Shown: positions 47,870 to 58,999 of the stretch, one piece after another | How the letters are laid out: every line of letters starts with the position of its first letter | Numbering within the stretch: the first letter of the stretch is position 1 | NCBI GenBank assembly: GCA_023512835.1 | Contig: CM042086.1 | Span: 19,413,029-19,477,028 of the forward strand | Length of the DNA: 64,000 bases | From: Taxillus chinensis | Lineage: Eukaryota > Streptophyta > Magnoliopsida > Santalales > Loranthaceae | Reading direction: 5' to 3' | Program-made: the position numbers and the translations under genes | The notes under the pieces: model-generated | Seen by the model: the letters and a program-made list of their open reading frames with translations, nothing else | Databases searched by the model: none | What the model was told of the DNA's origin: nothing

Positions 47870-49874
47870 CGTTTCTTGTTTCCGTAGCAAATCCGTAGGA
47901 ACACAACCGCTGAGGATCCGGACTCCAAGTTGAAACACCATCGTGTCTATCAATTTGGATACCATAAATGCATCATCCCCTCTTACGCGTATCCACATGT
48001 TACTTGCAGTTCACGTTCACCTTCCGTCGTATTAGCAAGTGAGTCTCTATTTTCTTCCTCACATCGGTTGGCCTTAATGTGAAAGCTCGCCCTTCGAACT
48101 TGAAGTTACAGGTATTTCATAAGAGAGACACTTCCAATCGGACCCTCCTATAATAGTTATCGAGCCGACCCGTTTTTCGAATAATAATTCAAATAAAGCA
48201 AACACTTTATTTTAAAAAACATGTAAAAAAAAGTCTTTTTTTCTTTTCTTTTATTTTTTCAAAACAAAATCACTCCAATGCTAATCATATTCCGATGCTC
48301 TGTACCAAATAGACCGATTGATACCTGTGAAAAGTGAAAATCTATAGGAGAGCATAGGCAAGAAGTTAGATTGATCATTTCAAATTAGAAAGCTTCATCA
48401 TGCTAATTTTACCCATACTTGCACATGAGTTGTCCACATGCCTACTTTTTACCGTTTGCCAAGTTTAGAATAGATAACAATATAACACAAAAGGATTGTA
48501 AACGAATCAACGAGCCAACTCGAATAGTAAAGTGTTTAAGTTTGACATGATACTATTTTTTAACGAATTGAGCTGAATGCAAATATTAAATCATCGTATT
48601 TATATTCGTTCGTTAGTGTTTGTGAACAGTTCAATAATGTTCACAAACAACTCATGAACACTAGTTTACGAACAATGTTCATTAATATAATGATATACTT
48701 ATTCATGGACATTATATTTTTAATCTGTTCAAGAACTTTAAATGTTCGTTTGTTTAATTGTACATAAACTAAATCACCGAATTATTTAAAATTTATAAAC
48801 AAATTAGTTCGTTTGTTTGTTAGTTCACGAACTTAAAAGATTCTATATTTGTGCGGCAGTCTGTGAATTATAACATTAATTATTCAAAATTTAGATATAA
48901 CTATACTCGCTCATTTGTTCATTTACTCAATTGCTTGTTAGTTTGTTCGTTTGTTTAATTATTTATGAAAATTTGTTTGTAAACATCTATTTATTAATAT
49001 TTGTTCGTGATCATCTGTTCATAAATGTAATTATTAATGTTATCAAACATTATTCGTAAATACATGCTTGTGAAAATATGTTTCTAAACATTGTCGATGA
49101 ACACATGTTCACAAATATTATTCGCAAACACATGTTTATAAACATAAACGAGCCATACACAGTCTTATTCGTGTCTATTCATTTATATTCACGAACAAAC
49201 AAAAATTATTCACGAACATCGCCTTTCTTAAATGAATAAATATAAATGACTTTTTATCTAACTGAACGTGAATTTATTCATAAATGTTTAATTCGCTTAG
49301 AACTATAAACACAATGAATAATAAAAGTCCACAAATAGGTCATATACTTGCAATTTTGCTTTATTGGATTAAATAGTTTTGATTGTATTCTTTTTATAGA
49401 CTCGTGAGTCATTAAGAATGACCAATTTGGTTCTTCATGCTTTATATAATTGTACACGCATGCTTATTTTTAAGCTGTGAAATGGTTGGAGGCACAGATT
49501 GTCTGCATAACTATTGAATACTTAAACGAATAATAGTAAATGTTTAAATTAAGCCCACAAAATTATTCGAGGTTTCCTAAAAAAATAAATAAAGAAAAAA
49601 AAACATGCCCATTTTATCTATAGTACTTGCAATTATTTTCAATTAGGAATCTTATTATTTTATGGGTAATGGTGCATGCAAGACAATATCCTTGTTCTAA
49701 ACCTCACCAAATCACATGTTGTATGTGCCACTCGTAGAATCTCTCTATTTTAAAACATGCCCATTTGTTGGCGAGTTTTAAATTTTGATGCTTTCGCATG
49801 TGAGTAAGGTCACAATGACAAGTGGGGTAACGATTTAGTTTTGGATTCTGACAACTTCTCAGTTCAATTAAAAA
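47870..49874. other. No gene recognised; AT-rich with many GTTCGT/ACGAAC words
   Basis: From about 48490 to 49290 the motifs GTTCGTTTGTTTG, TTCACGAAC and TGTTCATAAA recur on both strands, as in known plant MITE-like families, but I could not define ends. Confidence 0.4.
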
Positions 49875-49918
49875 ATGAAAAAAAAATGTGCAAGTGCAAT
49901 TTGTTTACTCAAAATCAA

Positions 49919-50055
49919 TGACGAACACGAGCCAATTGGCCAATTCGGACTTGGCGATAAAAATTGATATTAATTTATGTTAAGACCGCTAGGCTTATGT
50001 AAGCCGTGACGCATCGCGCCCGAGTTGTCCCCCATCAATGCTAAATACATATAAT
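49919..50055 (+). promoter_or_regulatory. Upstream region of the third UGT: TGACG elements and TATA-like box
   Basis: TGACG at 49919-49923 and 50007-50011 (GCCGTGACGC), and TATAAT at 50050-50055, about 97 bp before the ATG at 50152. The sequence from about 49885 (GTGCAAGTGCA) onward is similar to the region before the broken UGT at 23737, so both came from one duplication that included the promoter. Confidence 0.45.
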
Positions 50056-50151
50056 CTACGACGAAGTCCAAGCACCCAACACGAGAACCCCCTCTCTGCC
50101 TACATTTTATTGAATTTGAGTCCATCACGATTCAAATCTATCTTCATGCAA

Positions 50152-51636
50152 ATGGCATCCAAACAGCCTCAGCCCCACTTTGTTCTCATACCCTTCCTCG
50201 CCCAGGGCCACCTTATCCCCATGGTAGACGCGGGCAAAGTACTGGCACAGCGTGGTACCACCGTCACCATCGTGACCACCGTCGCCAATGCTGCTCGATT
50301 CGAAACTACCATCGATCGAGCACGTACATCAGGCCTCCGAATTCGCCTCATCCGTCTCCGGTTTCCCGGCCCCGATGTCGGCCTGCCGGACGGGTGCGAG
50401 AACGTGGACTCTCTCCCTGTAAATCTGATACCAAACTTCTTCGCTGCGATTAAGTTGCTGCAACAGCCTTTCGAGGACCAACTCCAAGGCCTTAGTGATG
50501 CTCCAAGTTGCATCATCTCTGATAATTTGATGCTCTGGCCCGCCAACATTGCTTCCAAGTTGAGCATTCCAAGGATCCAGTTCGATGGGACCAGCTGCTT
50601 CAATTTACTCTGCATGCACATTCTGCACACCACCAAGGTCTACGAGCAAGTGGGCGAGTCCGAACGGTTTGTGGTGCCAGGCCTCCCCGATCGGGTCGAG
50701 TTCACAAGGGTGCAGCTGCCAGGGGCCTTCAATCCGGGCACGGTACAGATAAAAGCCGTTCGCGAGGAAATTAGAGCAGCTGAGAAGACGGCCTATGGCG
50801 TTTTGGTGAACAGTTTTGAGGGGCTGGAGGCGGGTTACGCGGAGCAATCGAGGAAGCTGAAGGACAACAAATTGTGGTGTATAGGCCCTGTTTCATTGTC
50901 CAACAAGGAGGAATCAGATAAGGCCCACAGGGGAAACAAAGCCTCAATCGATGAAAACAAGTGCTTGAAATGGCTTGATGCATGGCCGGGGAGGTCAGTG
51001 GTCTACGCTTCGCTCGGAAGCATCAGCCGGCTCACACCAGCACAACTAGTGGAGCTCGGGCTAGGGCTGGAGGCCTCCAATCGGCCATTCATCTGGGTCA
51101 TCAGAGGAAATGACAAAATGGAAGACCTAAAGAAATGGGCAATACAAGAAGGGTTCGAGGAGAGGGTCAAAGATAGGGGCCTTGTGATATGGGGTTGGGC
51201 ACCTCAAGTGCTGATCCTGTCACACCCGGCGGTTGGGGGATTCTTAACCCACTGCGGGTGGAACTCAACGCTTGAAGGGATCTGCGCAGGCGTACCCATG
51301 GTAACTTGGCCGCTGTTTGCAGACCAGTTCTTCAATGAGAAAGTGGTGGTGGATATAGTGAGAGTCGGGGTAAGGGTGGGGGCAACGGTTGGAGTGCAAT
51401 GGGGGGAAGAAGAAAAAATAGGGGTGATGGTGGGGAGGGAAGATGTGAAGAAAGGGGTGACAGAGTTGATGGAGGAAGAAGGGGAGGAGAGATTAGAAAG
51501 GAGGAGAAGGGCAGAAGAGCTTCAAGGGAAGGCGAAGAGGGCAGTGGAACGAGGAGGCTCTTCTTTCCTCAATGTTGGGTTGTTAATTGAAGATGTCATG
51601 AAATTCTACTCTGGCAGTAGTCAAGCTGAGATATGA
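50152..51636 (+). CDS. UDP-glycosyltransferase, UGT73 (group D) type, 494 aa, intact
   Basis: Complete family-1 glycosyltransferase of the same length as the gene at 28258. Catalytic His20 (AQGHLIPMVD), partner Asp124 (CIISD) and a full PSPG donor motif from Trp349 to Gln392 are present, ending PLFADQ, consistent with UDP-glucose use. GGSSFLNVGLLIEDVMKF forms the usual C-terminal helix. The frame is open upstream to 50038 and a second ATG lies 6 bp before, but MASK at 50152 aligns with both sister genes. It is much closer to the broken copy at 23737 (shared RFVVPGLPDRVEFTR, GAFNPGT, NKLWCIGPVSLSN-like segments) than to 28258, so it may have kept the ancestral role when the other decayed. Acceptor unknown. 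No intron. Confidence 0.96.
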   Translation: MASKQPQPHFVLIPFLAQGHLIPMVDAGKVLAQRGTTVTIVTTVANAARFETTIDRARTSGLRIRLIRLRFPGPDVGLPDGCENVDSLPVNLIPNFFAAIKLLQQPFEDQLQGLSDAPSCIISDNLMLWPANIASKLSIPRIQFDGTSCFNLLCMHILHTTKVYEQVGESERFVVPGLPDRVEFTRVQLPGAFNPGTVQIKAVREEIRAAEKTAYGVLVNSFEGLEAGYAEQSRKLKDNKLWCIGPVSLSNKEESDKAHRGNKASIDENKCLKWLDAWPGRSVVYASLGSISRLTPAQLVELGLGLEASNRPFIWVIRGNDKMEDLKKWAIQEGFEERVKDRGLVIWGWAPQVLILSHPAVGGFLTHCGWNSTLEGICAGVPMVTWPLFADQFFNEKVVVDIVRVGVRVGATVGVQWGEEEKIGVMVGREDVKKGVTELMEEEGEERLERRRRAEELQGKAKRAVERGGSSFLNVGLLIEDVMKFYSGSSQAEI

Positions 51637-51639
51637 TGA

Positions 51640-53125
51640 ATCATGGCTCTACATTTTCATTTCGACCTGAGACCAAAGGTCAAAAGCAACTACTAGAGTC
51701 TAGAGCGATAGCCTTTTGACTTACTCCAAGGTCATGTATGATTCCAAGTTTAAAACTATAGAACTTGACGTGCTTTTCATCCGTCCCCCATTGATTAATT
51801 ATTTACCAGCTACCTTAAAAAAAAAAAAACTATTCAAGACCGTGGCCTGTGATGTATATTGGTCTTTACTTGACGGGGACGCTGTAATTTATTATTATTT
51901 TTTCCTTCAAAACCGTGGCCTGTGATCAACTATGCTATCATATCGTTGTTGTGGATATTTACCGATTATACAATGTTAGTGGTGGATAACTTGTTCTAGT
52001 TGAAATGACATATGCAGTTGGGGTTGTCCTCACTAACGAGTAACGTTGATGTAATGATCACCGGTGTAAGTGTGCTATTGTCGCATAACTAAGATTTTAC
52101 AAATCAAGCTTATATAAAAACTTAAAATAATAAAATTTTATATAGTTTTGTATAAAAAAAATTAGTAATAATATTATTAATAACAACATATATACTTTTG
52201 CATTAATTAATAATATTATTATAATAACAGTAATAATGACTTATAAGTATTAATATTACATAAATATAATTAATAAATCATTATTATTATATTTAAAAAA
52301 CATTAACAATGTATATAAAAAATGGATCCAAAATTTGAAAATTTGAATTATTAATTTCATTCTATTTTAAACTATATTTGATTATTTTGTTCGATTCTAT
52401 TTTTTAAAAAGATCAAACTCAAAATTGTAAGCGTGATGTCAATATAATGCTAAAGTCCAACCATTATAAAATGACAATTAATTCAGGTATTTAGTTCAAA
52501 ACTAATACTAAATCAAAATAAAAGTTGTATTGTTTCTATATTTTGTTTTACAATTAAACAAATAGTTAAGCTTGACTTAATAATCTAACATAAATAAATT
52601 TTCAAAATATATAAATTCAAATAATCATCCTATTAATTTATTTAAAATACGAAACATTTAAAAAAGTTTAAATAATTTTGAAATTAATAATAATAACTTT
52701 TATCTTAGCCTCTAATAACATTCGTAGTATATTTCCTATAAAAGTCTATTTTTCTTTATTTAGGAAAAAAAAATTTAAAAATCATAAAGTCATTTCACAT
52801 CAAAAGTTATATATATATATATATATAACTTTCTTCATTAGTTTGTACGGTGTTTTTCAATGTAATAAAAAGTACTGTTTATTTCATATAATTATTAAAT
52901 TATATATAAAAATTTCTCTTATTTCTCTCATTTACATTTTTCATAAATTTTACTTTTATTTCACATTAAATTATTAAAAAGATATTATTAATAAACAAAT
53001 TATAAAATATTATTTTAATAATATAGATAGTAATTAATATAATTTATTGTGATGTATATTTCCATGAGAAAATAAAAAGTTATTTAAATCTATAAAATTA
53101 AGAAATATGATTGGAAAGTAGGTGC
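51640..53125. other. No gene recognised; AT-rich repeat family, copy 2
   Basis: Homology to the UGT pseudogene's 3' flank persists for about 60 bp after the stop (ACATTTTCATTTCGA). The rest is AT-rich; 52820-53110 is similar to 44040-44350. Confidence 0.45.
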
Positions 53126-53129
53126 GACT

Positions 53130-53939
53130 TGTCACGCCCTGAACAACATAGTGCTGGCGGGTGTCTCTCAAGTGGTGCATACGTGTGCTACTTGTGGAGG
53201 GGCAAGACAGAAAGCGTAGCTAGAGTGGACAGGATAGACTCTATAATAGTTCGTGCAGGAGATCAATAAAGCCCCTTCGAAGTTCAAATGTACCAACCCG
53301 GTTAAATATGGGGAAGAGGGGACTTGGTCATCCCTACACAAATTGGTCGGAAAATAGAGCCGTTATCCTGATAAGCCCAAGGCAGGGCGAAACCATTCTA
53401 CGTGTGCCCCAATCGGTATGGCTTACTCTGATGATCCATCAGGGTGACCAAGTGCCGCATAGGTGAAAACCCTAACCCTGTGACAAAGTAGTATCAGAGT
53501 GGTTGTGGCCCGTTTCCAAGAAAGCTCATCAAAGCACTCTCGTAAGAGATATGTGTAGTCTTTAATCCCACGTTGGGAGGGAGCCCTTACATAAGGGGGT
53601 CAACCAAAATGAAGATCTTGCACACATTGTGTCTACCAAGTTGTTGGTGCGGATAGGATAGGCTCCACGACAATTCATGCGGGAGATCGATAGAGCTCCT
53701 TCGGAGTTCAGACGTACCAACCCGGTTAAATGTGGGGAGTACGCCGCTAGTCTCGAACCTGACAATGAATAATGGACTTGACCATCTCTACACAAATTGG
53801 TCGGAAACTGGAGCCATTCTCCTTATGAGCCCAAGGCAAGGGGAAACCAGTCTATATGTGCCCCGATCGGTATGGCTTACTTGGAGCATCCACCAAGGTG
53901 ACTGAGTGCCACACGGATGAAAACCTTGACCCCGTGACA
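53130..53939 (+). mobile_element. TRIM retrotransposon, diverged relative of the 36-kb array
   Basis: Starts TGTCACGCCC, ends CCCCGTGACA, and is flanked by GACT on both sides (53126-53129 and 53940-53943). LTR 1 is 53130-53485, followed by a primer-site-like TAGTATCAGAG at 53489-53499. LTR 2 begins near 53630 with an internal deletion and ends at 53939. Shared LTR text with the 36-kb array includes TTCGGAGTTC, CAACCCGGTTAAAT/CCCGGTTGAAT and GTACGCCGCTAGTC. No coding sequence. Confidence 0.85.
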
Positions 53940-53976
53940 GACTGCTCTTATAATTTATTCAGTCCTCATGCAGGGC

Positions 53977-55047
53977 CAAGGGTGTTAAATGGGCTAGCGG
54001 CCCGTAGGCTGGGCCAGGCCCTTAAATTTGAGCCCGTTTTATCACGGGCCTAATAGATTTTCAGCCCGCTATTTAAACAGGCTTGGCCCACAGGCCTAGC
54101 CTGTACAGACCCATCCGGAAAGCCTAGCCCACGCAGCTCACCTATCCTAGCAGCCTAGCCCTGGCAGCCCACCCATGCTCCACCCACCCCAGCAGCCCAG
54201 TCCACCCACTAGGGGTGATCAAGAACCAAACCAAAATGATGAACTGAACTGAACTAAATCGTTTGGACCGAAAAAGCTAGCTTTTAAAATTATATTAGTT
54301 TATTTGATTTTTATTTTTAGAAAACCGATGCTATTGGTTCGGTTTACGATTTTGGGGGTTTGGTTAACCGAACCGACCAAACAAACGTTACCACTCGGCA
54401 CGTTGGCACTTTCCGTTTCCTAATTCCCATGCATCCCTTAGTTTTATGCTTTCTCGAAGTAGAAAGGCCAAAGGTTGACATTCTCACTTCCCAATTCCCA
54501 CTTATCTCTGTCGGATCTACTCGTAGAGTCGTAAACTTGGATGTTTAAGAATTAAAATGATTATATTTTTTAATTTGGCGTTAAAATTCAAAAATCGATT
54601 CAAACCAATAAATCGAATCGATTTTTTATGCACTGAACCGAACCAAAACTGATAGTTTTTAACATTTATTGGTTAGTTTTAATTGGTTTGGATTTTTTTT
54701 CAAACCGAATGTCATTGGTTTGGTTTAAAAATGATATACAAACCGACTAATGCTCACCCCTCCACGCCCCAAGTCCTATAAAATGCTAAAAATCCTTTAC
54801 AAAATATGCTATTAGTGCAACTTAAACCTTAGACCTCCTCAAGGTTATAAACAGTGCCCAACCATTAGGTTACATGATACTTGTAAAATTTATTTTGGTA
54901 ATTAATATATTATTATTATTATTATAAGGGCTAGGCCGGGTTAGATTTTTCTAGGCTGTTTAAAAGTGAGCCTAAATGAGCTGAGCCCATTTAGGCCCGA
55001 GCCCGAGCATGCTGGTCCCGGCCCGGCACGGCCTTTTAACATCCTTA
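53977..55047. mobile_element. 'AAACGGGC' DNA transposon copy 2, with nested MITE
   Basis: Left end AAGGGTGTTAAATGGGC and right end (reverse complement) TAAGGATGTTAAAAGGCC. The interior matches copy 1 at 17584-18830 (shared CCTTTACAAAATATGCT and TTAGTGCAACTT). A different MITE is inserted at 54210-54761. No clear target duplication. Confidence 0.6.
54210..54761. mobile_element. hAT-type MITE nested in the AAACGGGC element
   Basis: Ends TAGGGGTGATCAAGAACC and (reverse complement) AGGGGTGAGCATTAGTC. Subterminal GGTTTGG/CCAAACC repeats. Flanking 8-mers CCACCCAC and CCACGCCC agree at 6 of 8, an eroded hAT-type duplication. It is related in style to, but distinct from, the 18.0- and 60.4-kb elements. 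Confidence 0.6.
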
Positions 55048-55049
55048 TT

Positions 55050-56360
55050 GGGGCATTGTACCTACATGTGATGTGTGGGCCATGAGCTTTTGTCATATTA
55101 TCATATTAGGCCTGATTAAATTGGGTCGAATGGTTGATGCCACAATGTTGACGCCAATTGGTTTCATTACAATTCCACACGGCTCATTACGGCTACATAC
55201 ACAAAAATTTTAATGACACGTTTTGTACCAATTTTTATTTCTGTATTATTTTGGAGTTTGTGTTAAATTGTAATTTGAAAATAATTTCTGCTTACTAGGA
55301 TAGAGAATTTATTTTAAAAAGAGTGTATTTTAAAAAATTAAATTTTAAAAAAAATGAAAAAAATAATATCTAATGAGTTCAAATAATAAAATATAAGAAA
55401 AATAAAAATTATTTTGATCTATCAATATGATTAAATTTAGATTTAAAAATTGAAAATAGATAGAAACACTTTTTAAAAATAGCTATGGGAGCCACTTGTT
55501 TTGAAAATTAAAGTTTAAACTTAATAGTTTTAAATTCATATGAGCTCATTATTTTTAAAACAATCAAGTTTTTAAAAATAATATATTATTACTAAATGGA
55601 CCCTAACAATATATTAATGAATATGAGTAGAAAATAACTCGTTGATACTTGTTACTAAGAATAACAACGTGGCGGGTTAGGATTGGATAATGGGTAACTT
55701 GAACTCATTTCGGGTGTGTTTTGATCAAGGTGGATCTTGTTACTAGTTAAATAAATAATAAATAATGCGTGAGGATCGGTTTATTCAAAAATTACAGTCC
55801 ACACTAGTTACATTACTTTATTTAACATTTGAATTAAATAAAATATAAATTTAATGTTTTTAAAAATTTTAAAACTATTTTATATTTGTATATTCAAACT
55901 TAAATTTTATATAAGACCCAAAACATTATTTTCACGTCTTTATTATCAAAGTTCATTACTTTTTTTCTTTATAACAATCGATTTTACAATTTTTTTAAAT
56001 ACATTCTCCCAGTTATCAAATACAGTTTATAAAATTAAAATTTAAAATTCAAATTCCAATAAAGTAAAAAGTTATAAATCCAAAACACAAAAATAAAACC
56101 ATATTCTAAACGAGCCATATAATAAAAAAAAGCACACCTTAAAAAAGCTTCATGGGTTTGACCATGTATTTGTGTTTTGATTTCATAATTTTTTAAATTT
56201 ATTTGAGTTATAATTTGAATCATGCTTTTGTAAATTAGGAAAAATTAGTGTTGAATTTTTAATTTTAATATTATGATTGAAATCATAACTTTTAAAAAGG
56301 TTATATGAAAAAAAAGACTAATACAAATAGACAAAAGAAAATATGTAGGCCGTTAGAGCT
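55050..56360. other. No gene recognised; AT-rich intergenic
   Basis: Very AT-rich with no recognisable coding or repeat ends. Confidence 0.45.
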
Positions 56361-56367
56361 TTAGTAG

Positions 56368-56844
56368 TAGAGATGTTAAACGGGCTGGCCCACAATATGG
56401 GTAAAGCCAGACTAAAATTTTTGAGGCCATTTACATGTGGGCTAGAACAGGCTCTGGCCTGCGGACCACAGGCTCAAGTGGGCTGAGCCTGCAGGCTAGC
56501 AGGCTGACCCACGAGCTAATTATTTAAATTTAATTTTTTTTTATTTTTTTGGATTTAATTTGTTAAAAAAGTATATATTATACTCATATTTTGTAAGTTT
56601 AGCTCTTTTTATAGTTGTGCGAATATTATATTTAATCCGTAAAAATTAAAACCGATAAATTTTCAAGAGAAATAATATATTTGAAGAAAAAATATTTTAT
56701 TTATTTATTTATTTAACCGTGCTAGCCCACAGGCTGGCCCATCCCACATGCGGGTTGAGCTGAACCTGATAATTTTGACCCGTTTAAAAATGGGCCTAAA
56801 CGGCTCGCGCGGGCTTGGCCCGACCTGCCCGTTTAAGACTCCTA
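56368..56844. mobile_element. 'AAACGGGC' DNA transposon copy 3, uninterrupted, 477 bp
   Basis: Left end TAGAGATGTTAAACGGGC and right end (reverse complement) TAGGAGTCTTAAACGGGC, with GGCTGGCCCA words just inside. Flanking 8-mers TTTAGTAG and ATTAGTAA agree at 6 of 8, suggesting an 8-bp (hAT-like) duplication. As the only uninterrupted copy it best shows the family's structure. Confidence 0.7.
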
Positions 56845-56849
56845 ATTAG

Positions 56850-58420
56850 TAATGAAATACTTAAAAGTTTTAATAAATTTATTTACATTAAGTGATATTG
56901 GCCTCAAATTTGATTTAAATTTGTGTCTTTGTTAAAAATTTTATTAAATTTTAAGTTTCAAGGCACCAATTAAGAAATTTAGCTATCTATGTCTCAAAGT
57001 TTTAAATTTTAATAATATTTATAATCAAAATATAACTTTTCATGACTAATATTATTTAATATATATAAATTTATTGAAATATTTATTTATTTCAGAGCGT
57101 AAAACATACCGATTTATTTTGTTTGGTTGAGATTTGTTGCCAACGAAAAATGGACCAGCTTGTTCCCACTCCCATGCTGACTGGACCGGCCTACGGGCCA
57201 GCTCGCCTGCCTCTCCCTCAGCCCACCCTCCTCGCCTTTCACTCCATCGGCCCATCTGGATAACCCAACCAAGCCTCGCCCAACTCTCGCCCAAAAATAA
57301 TGAGATCAACCTGTAGTCACATGTTCAAATTTCATGAGCTAGGCTCTAGTTAAGAGAACTAGTACCATATTTCATTTCTGAGAAAATTTATAAAACCATC
57401 GGTAAAAATTTTATATTTAATTTTTTTTTAATGAAATTTATATAATATTTTAGAAAATAATATTTACTGATTATTAAATTATATATAAAAAATTTTATTA
57501 TTGTTTTCACCCATAAATTTTATTTTTATAACATATTAAATTATAAAAAAATATTACTAAATAAAAAATATTATGTAAATGATAATAAGTCTTATAATTA
57601 TTTTTTTAAAATGTTGCTAATTATTTTTTATTTTAAAATTTAAAGTTAATTTTATTTGATTTTTTTTTAACTTTTTCGTTACCCATCAAATTTTATTTTA
57701 AATTTTATTTTTTATGAAGTATAAGTTCTTAAAAATACATATTTTTTAAAATCCAAACATAAATTATTTTTAAAAATTATCATTTAACAACACGAATTTA
57801 AAAAACAGAATCAACCAAAAACTCATACCTCTTTTCCTGTTTTCTCGTATCCACATCTGCCGAAGTGAAGCGACCCCTTTCCAGCTACCGCACTTTGTCT
57901 CTCTCCCTTACCCCTCGTCCTAACCTCAGTCGGTTGGCCCTCTCACCTCGTCGCCCAACCGGCCAAACCGTTGACCTCTGTGGAAGAGACTGATCTCCAT
58001 GCGGTAGCTTTGCTGCCCCCTGGTCTGGAATGGCCTTTCTTGATTGCAGGCGCTGGGCGTCTCAACGCAGCCGGCTGATCGGGCTCCGCCGGCCAAGGTG
58101 GATTCATGGGATGACAGCTGCTCCCCTTGGCCGCGGTGACCAATGAAGATTCGATCTCCACATTTGTGGTGGCGGACTGGAGAAGCAGCTTCCTACTCCT
58201 ATGCCGACGACGTGCTCTCTGTAGGGGGCCCACCACCCCCCTCGGATTTGAACAGAAAGCGAGATGATATGGTTGGTGGGAGGGGTGGTGATCAACGCCT
58301 CATTTGCCCGTGGACGTGTCTGCGTCCGCAGGACCGGTCTGTTAGGCCGTGCTTTAAAGAAACGTAAATTAAATTGTTCGTTTTCGTTTTACTGTACAAT
58401 GTGATTTGATTTGATTTGGA
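56850..58420. other. No gene recognised; GC-rich patch at 57.85-58.35 kb
   Basis: AT-rich until about 57830, then a GC-rich patch with several short frames on both strands (for example 58236-57943 minus, 97 codons) and no recognisable protein. It could be a decayed exon. Confidence 0.35.
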
Positions 58421-58424
58421 CACA

Positions 58425-58995
58425 AAGTTTTTTTATATAATGGTGTAGCTCGTCAATCATCAACATAAGAATAGAGAGCATAAACAACTTTATTTATCAC
58501 AAGTTAACGAAAAAGAATAAAGTCAATAGGTAAATGAAGTTAATACCGAAGAATTAAATAACTTTATTATCTTTAGGTAAATTTTTTTGACATTTATCAA
58601 CAATTCAGCACTTATCAAACCAACTCAAATTTTACCATCAAATGAGATGTCTCAGTTTATAAAATCTTTCCATAAACCGGATAGTTTTAGTAGATTTTCA
58701 TATATCTTCTTTGTCTATCTTTTCACTTTATGGAAAGATTTCAAAAAATTGAGCCATCTCATTTGATGGTAGATTTGATTTGGTTTGACAAATACTGAGT
58801 TGTTGATAAATGTCAAAAATTTTTTTATCTAAAGCAAATAATGAAGTTATTTAATTTTTCGGTATTAAAATCACTTACCCATCGACTCTATCCTTTTCCA
58901 TATAAACTTGTGATAAATAAAGTTGTTTCATGCATGTTGCTCTCTCTATTCTTGGGTTGATGATTGACAAGCTACACCATTATATCAAAAAACTT
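58425..58995. mobile_element. Foldback element (long hairpin), 571 bp
   Basis: Two arms of about 250 bp (58425-58676 and 58727-58995) are near reverse complements: ATAATGGTGTAGCTCGTCAA on the left pairs with its complement around 58960-58980, and AAATCTTTCCATAAA pairs with TTTATGGAAAGATTT around a loop of about 50 bp. No coding sequence. A transcript would fold into a nearly perfect long hairpin. Confidence 0.85.
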
Positions 58996-58999
58996 CATG

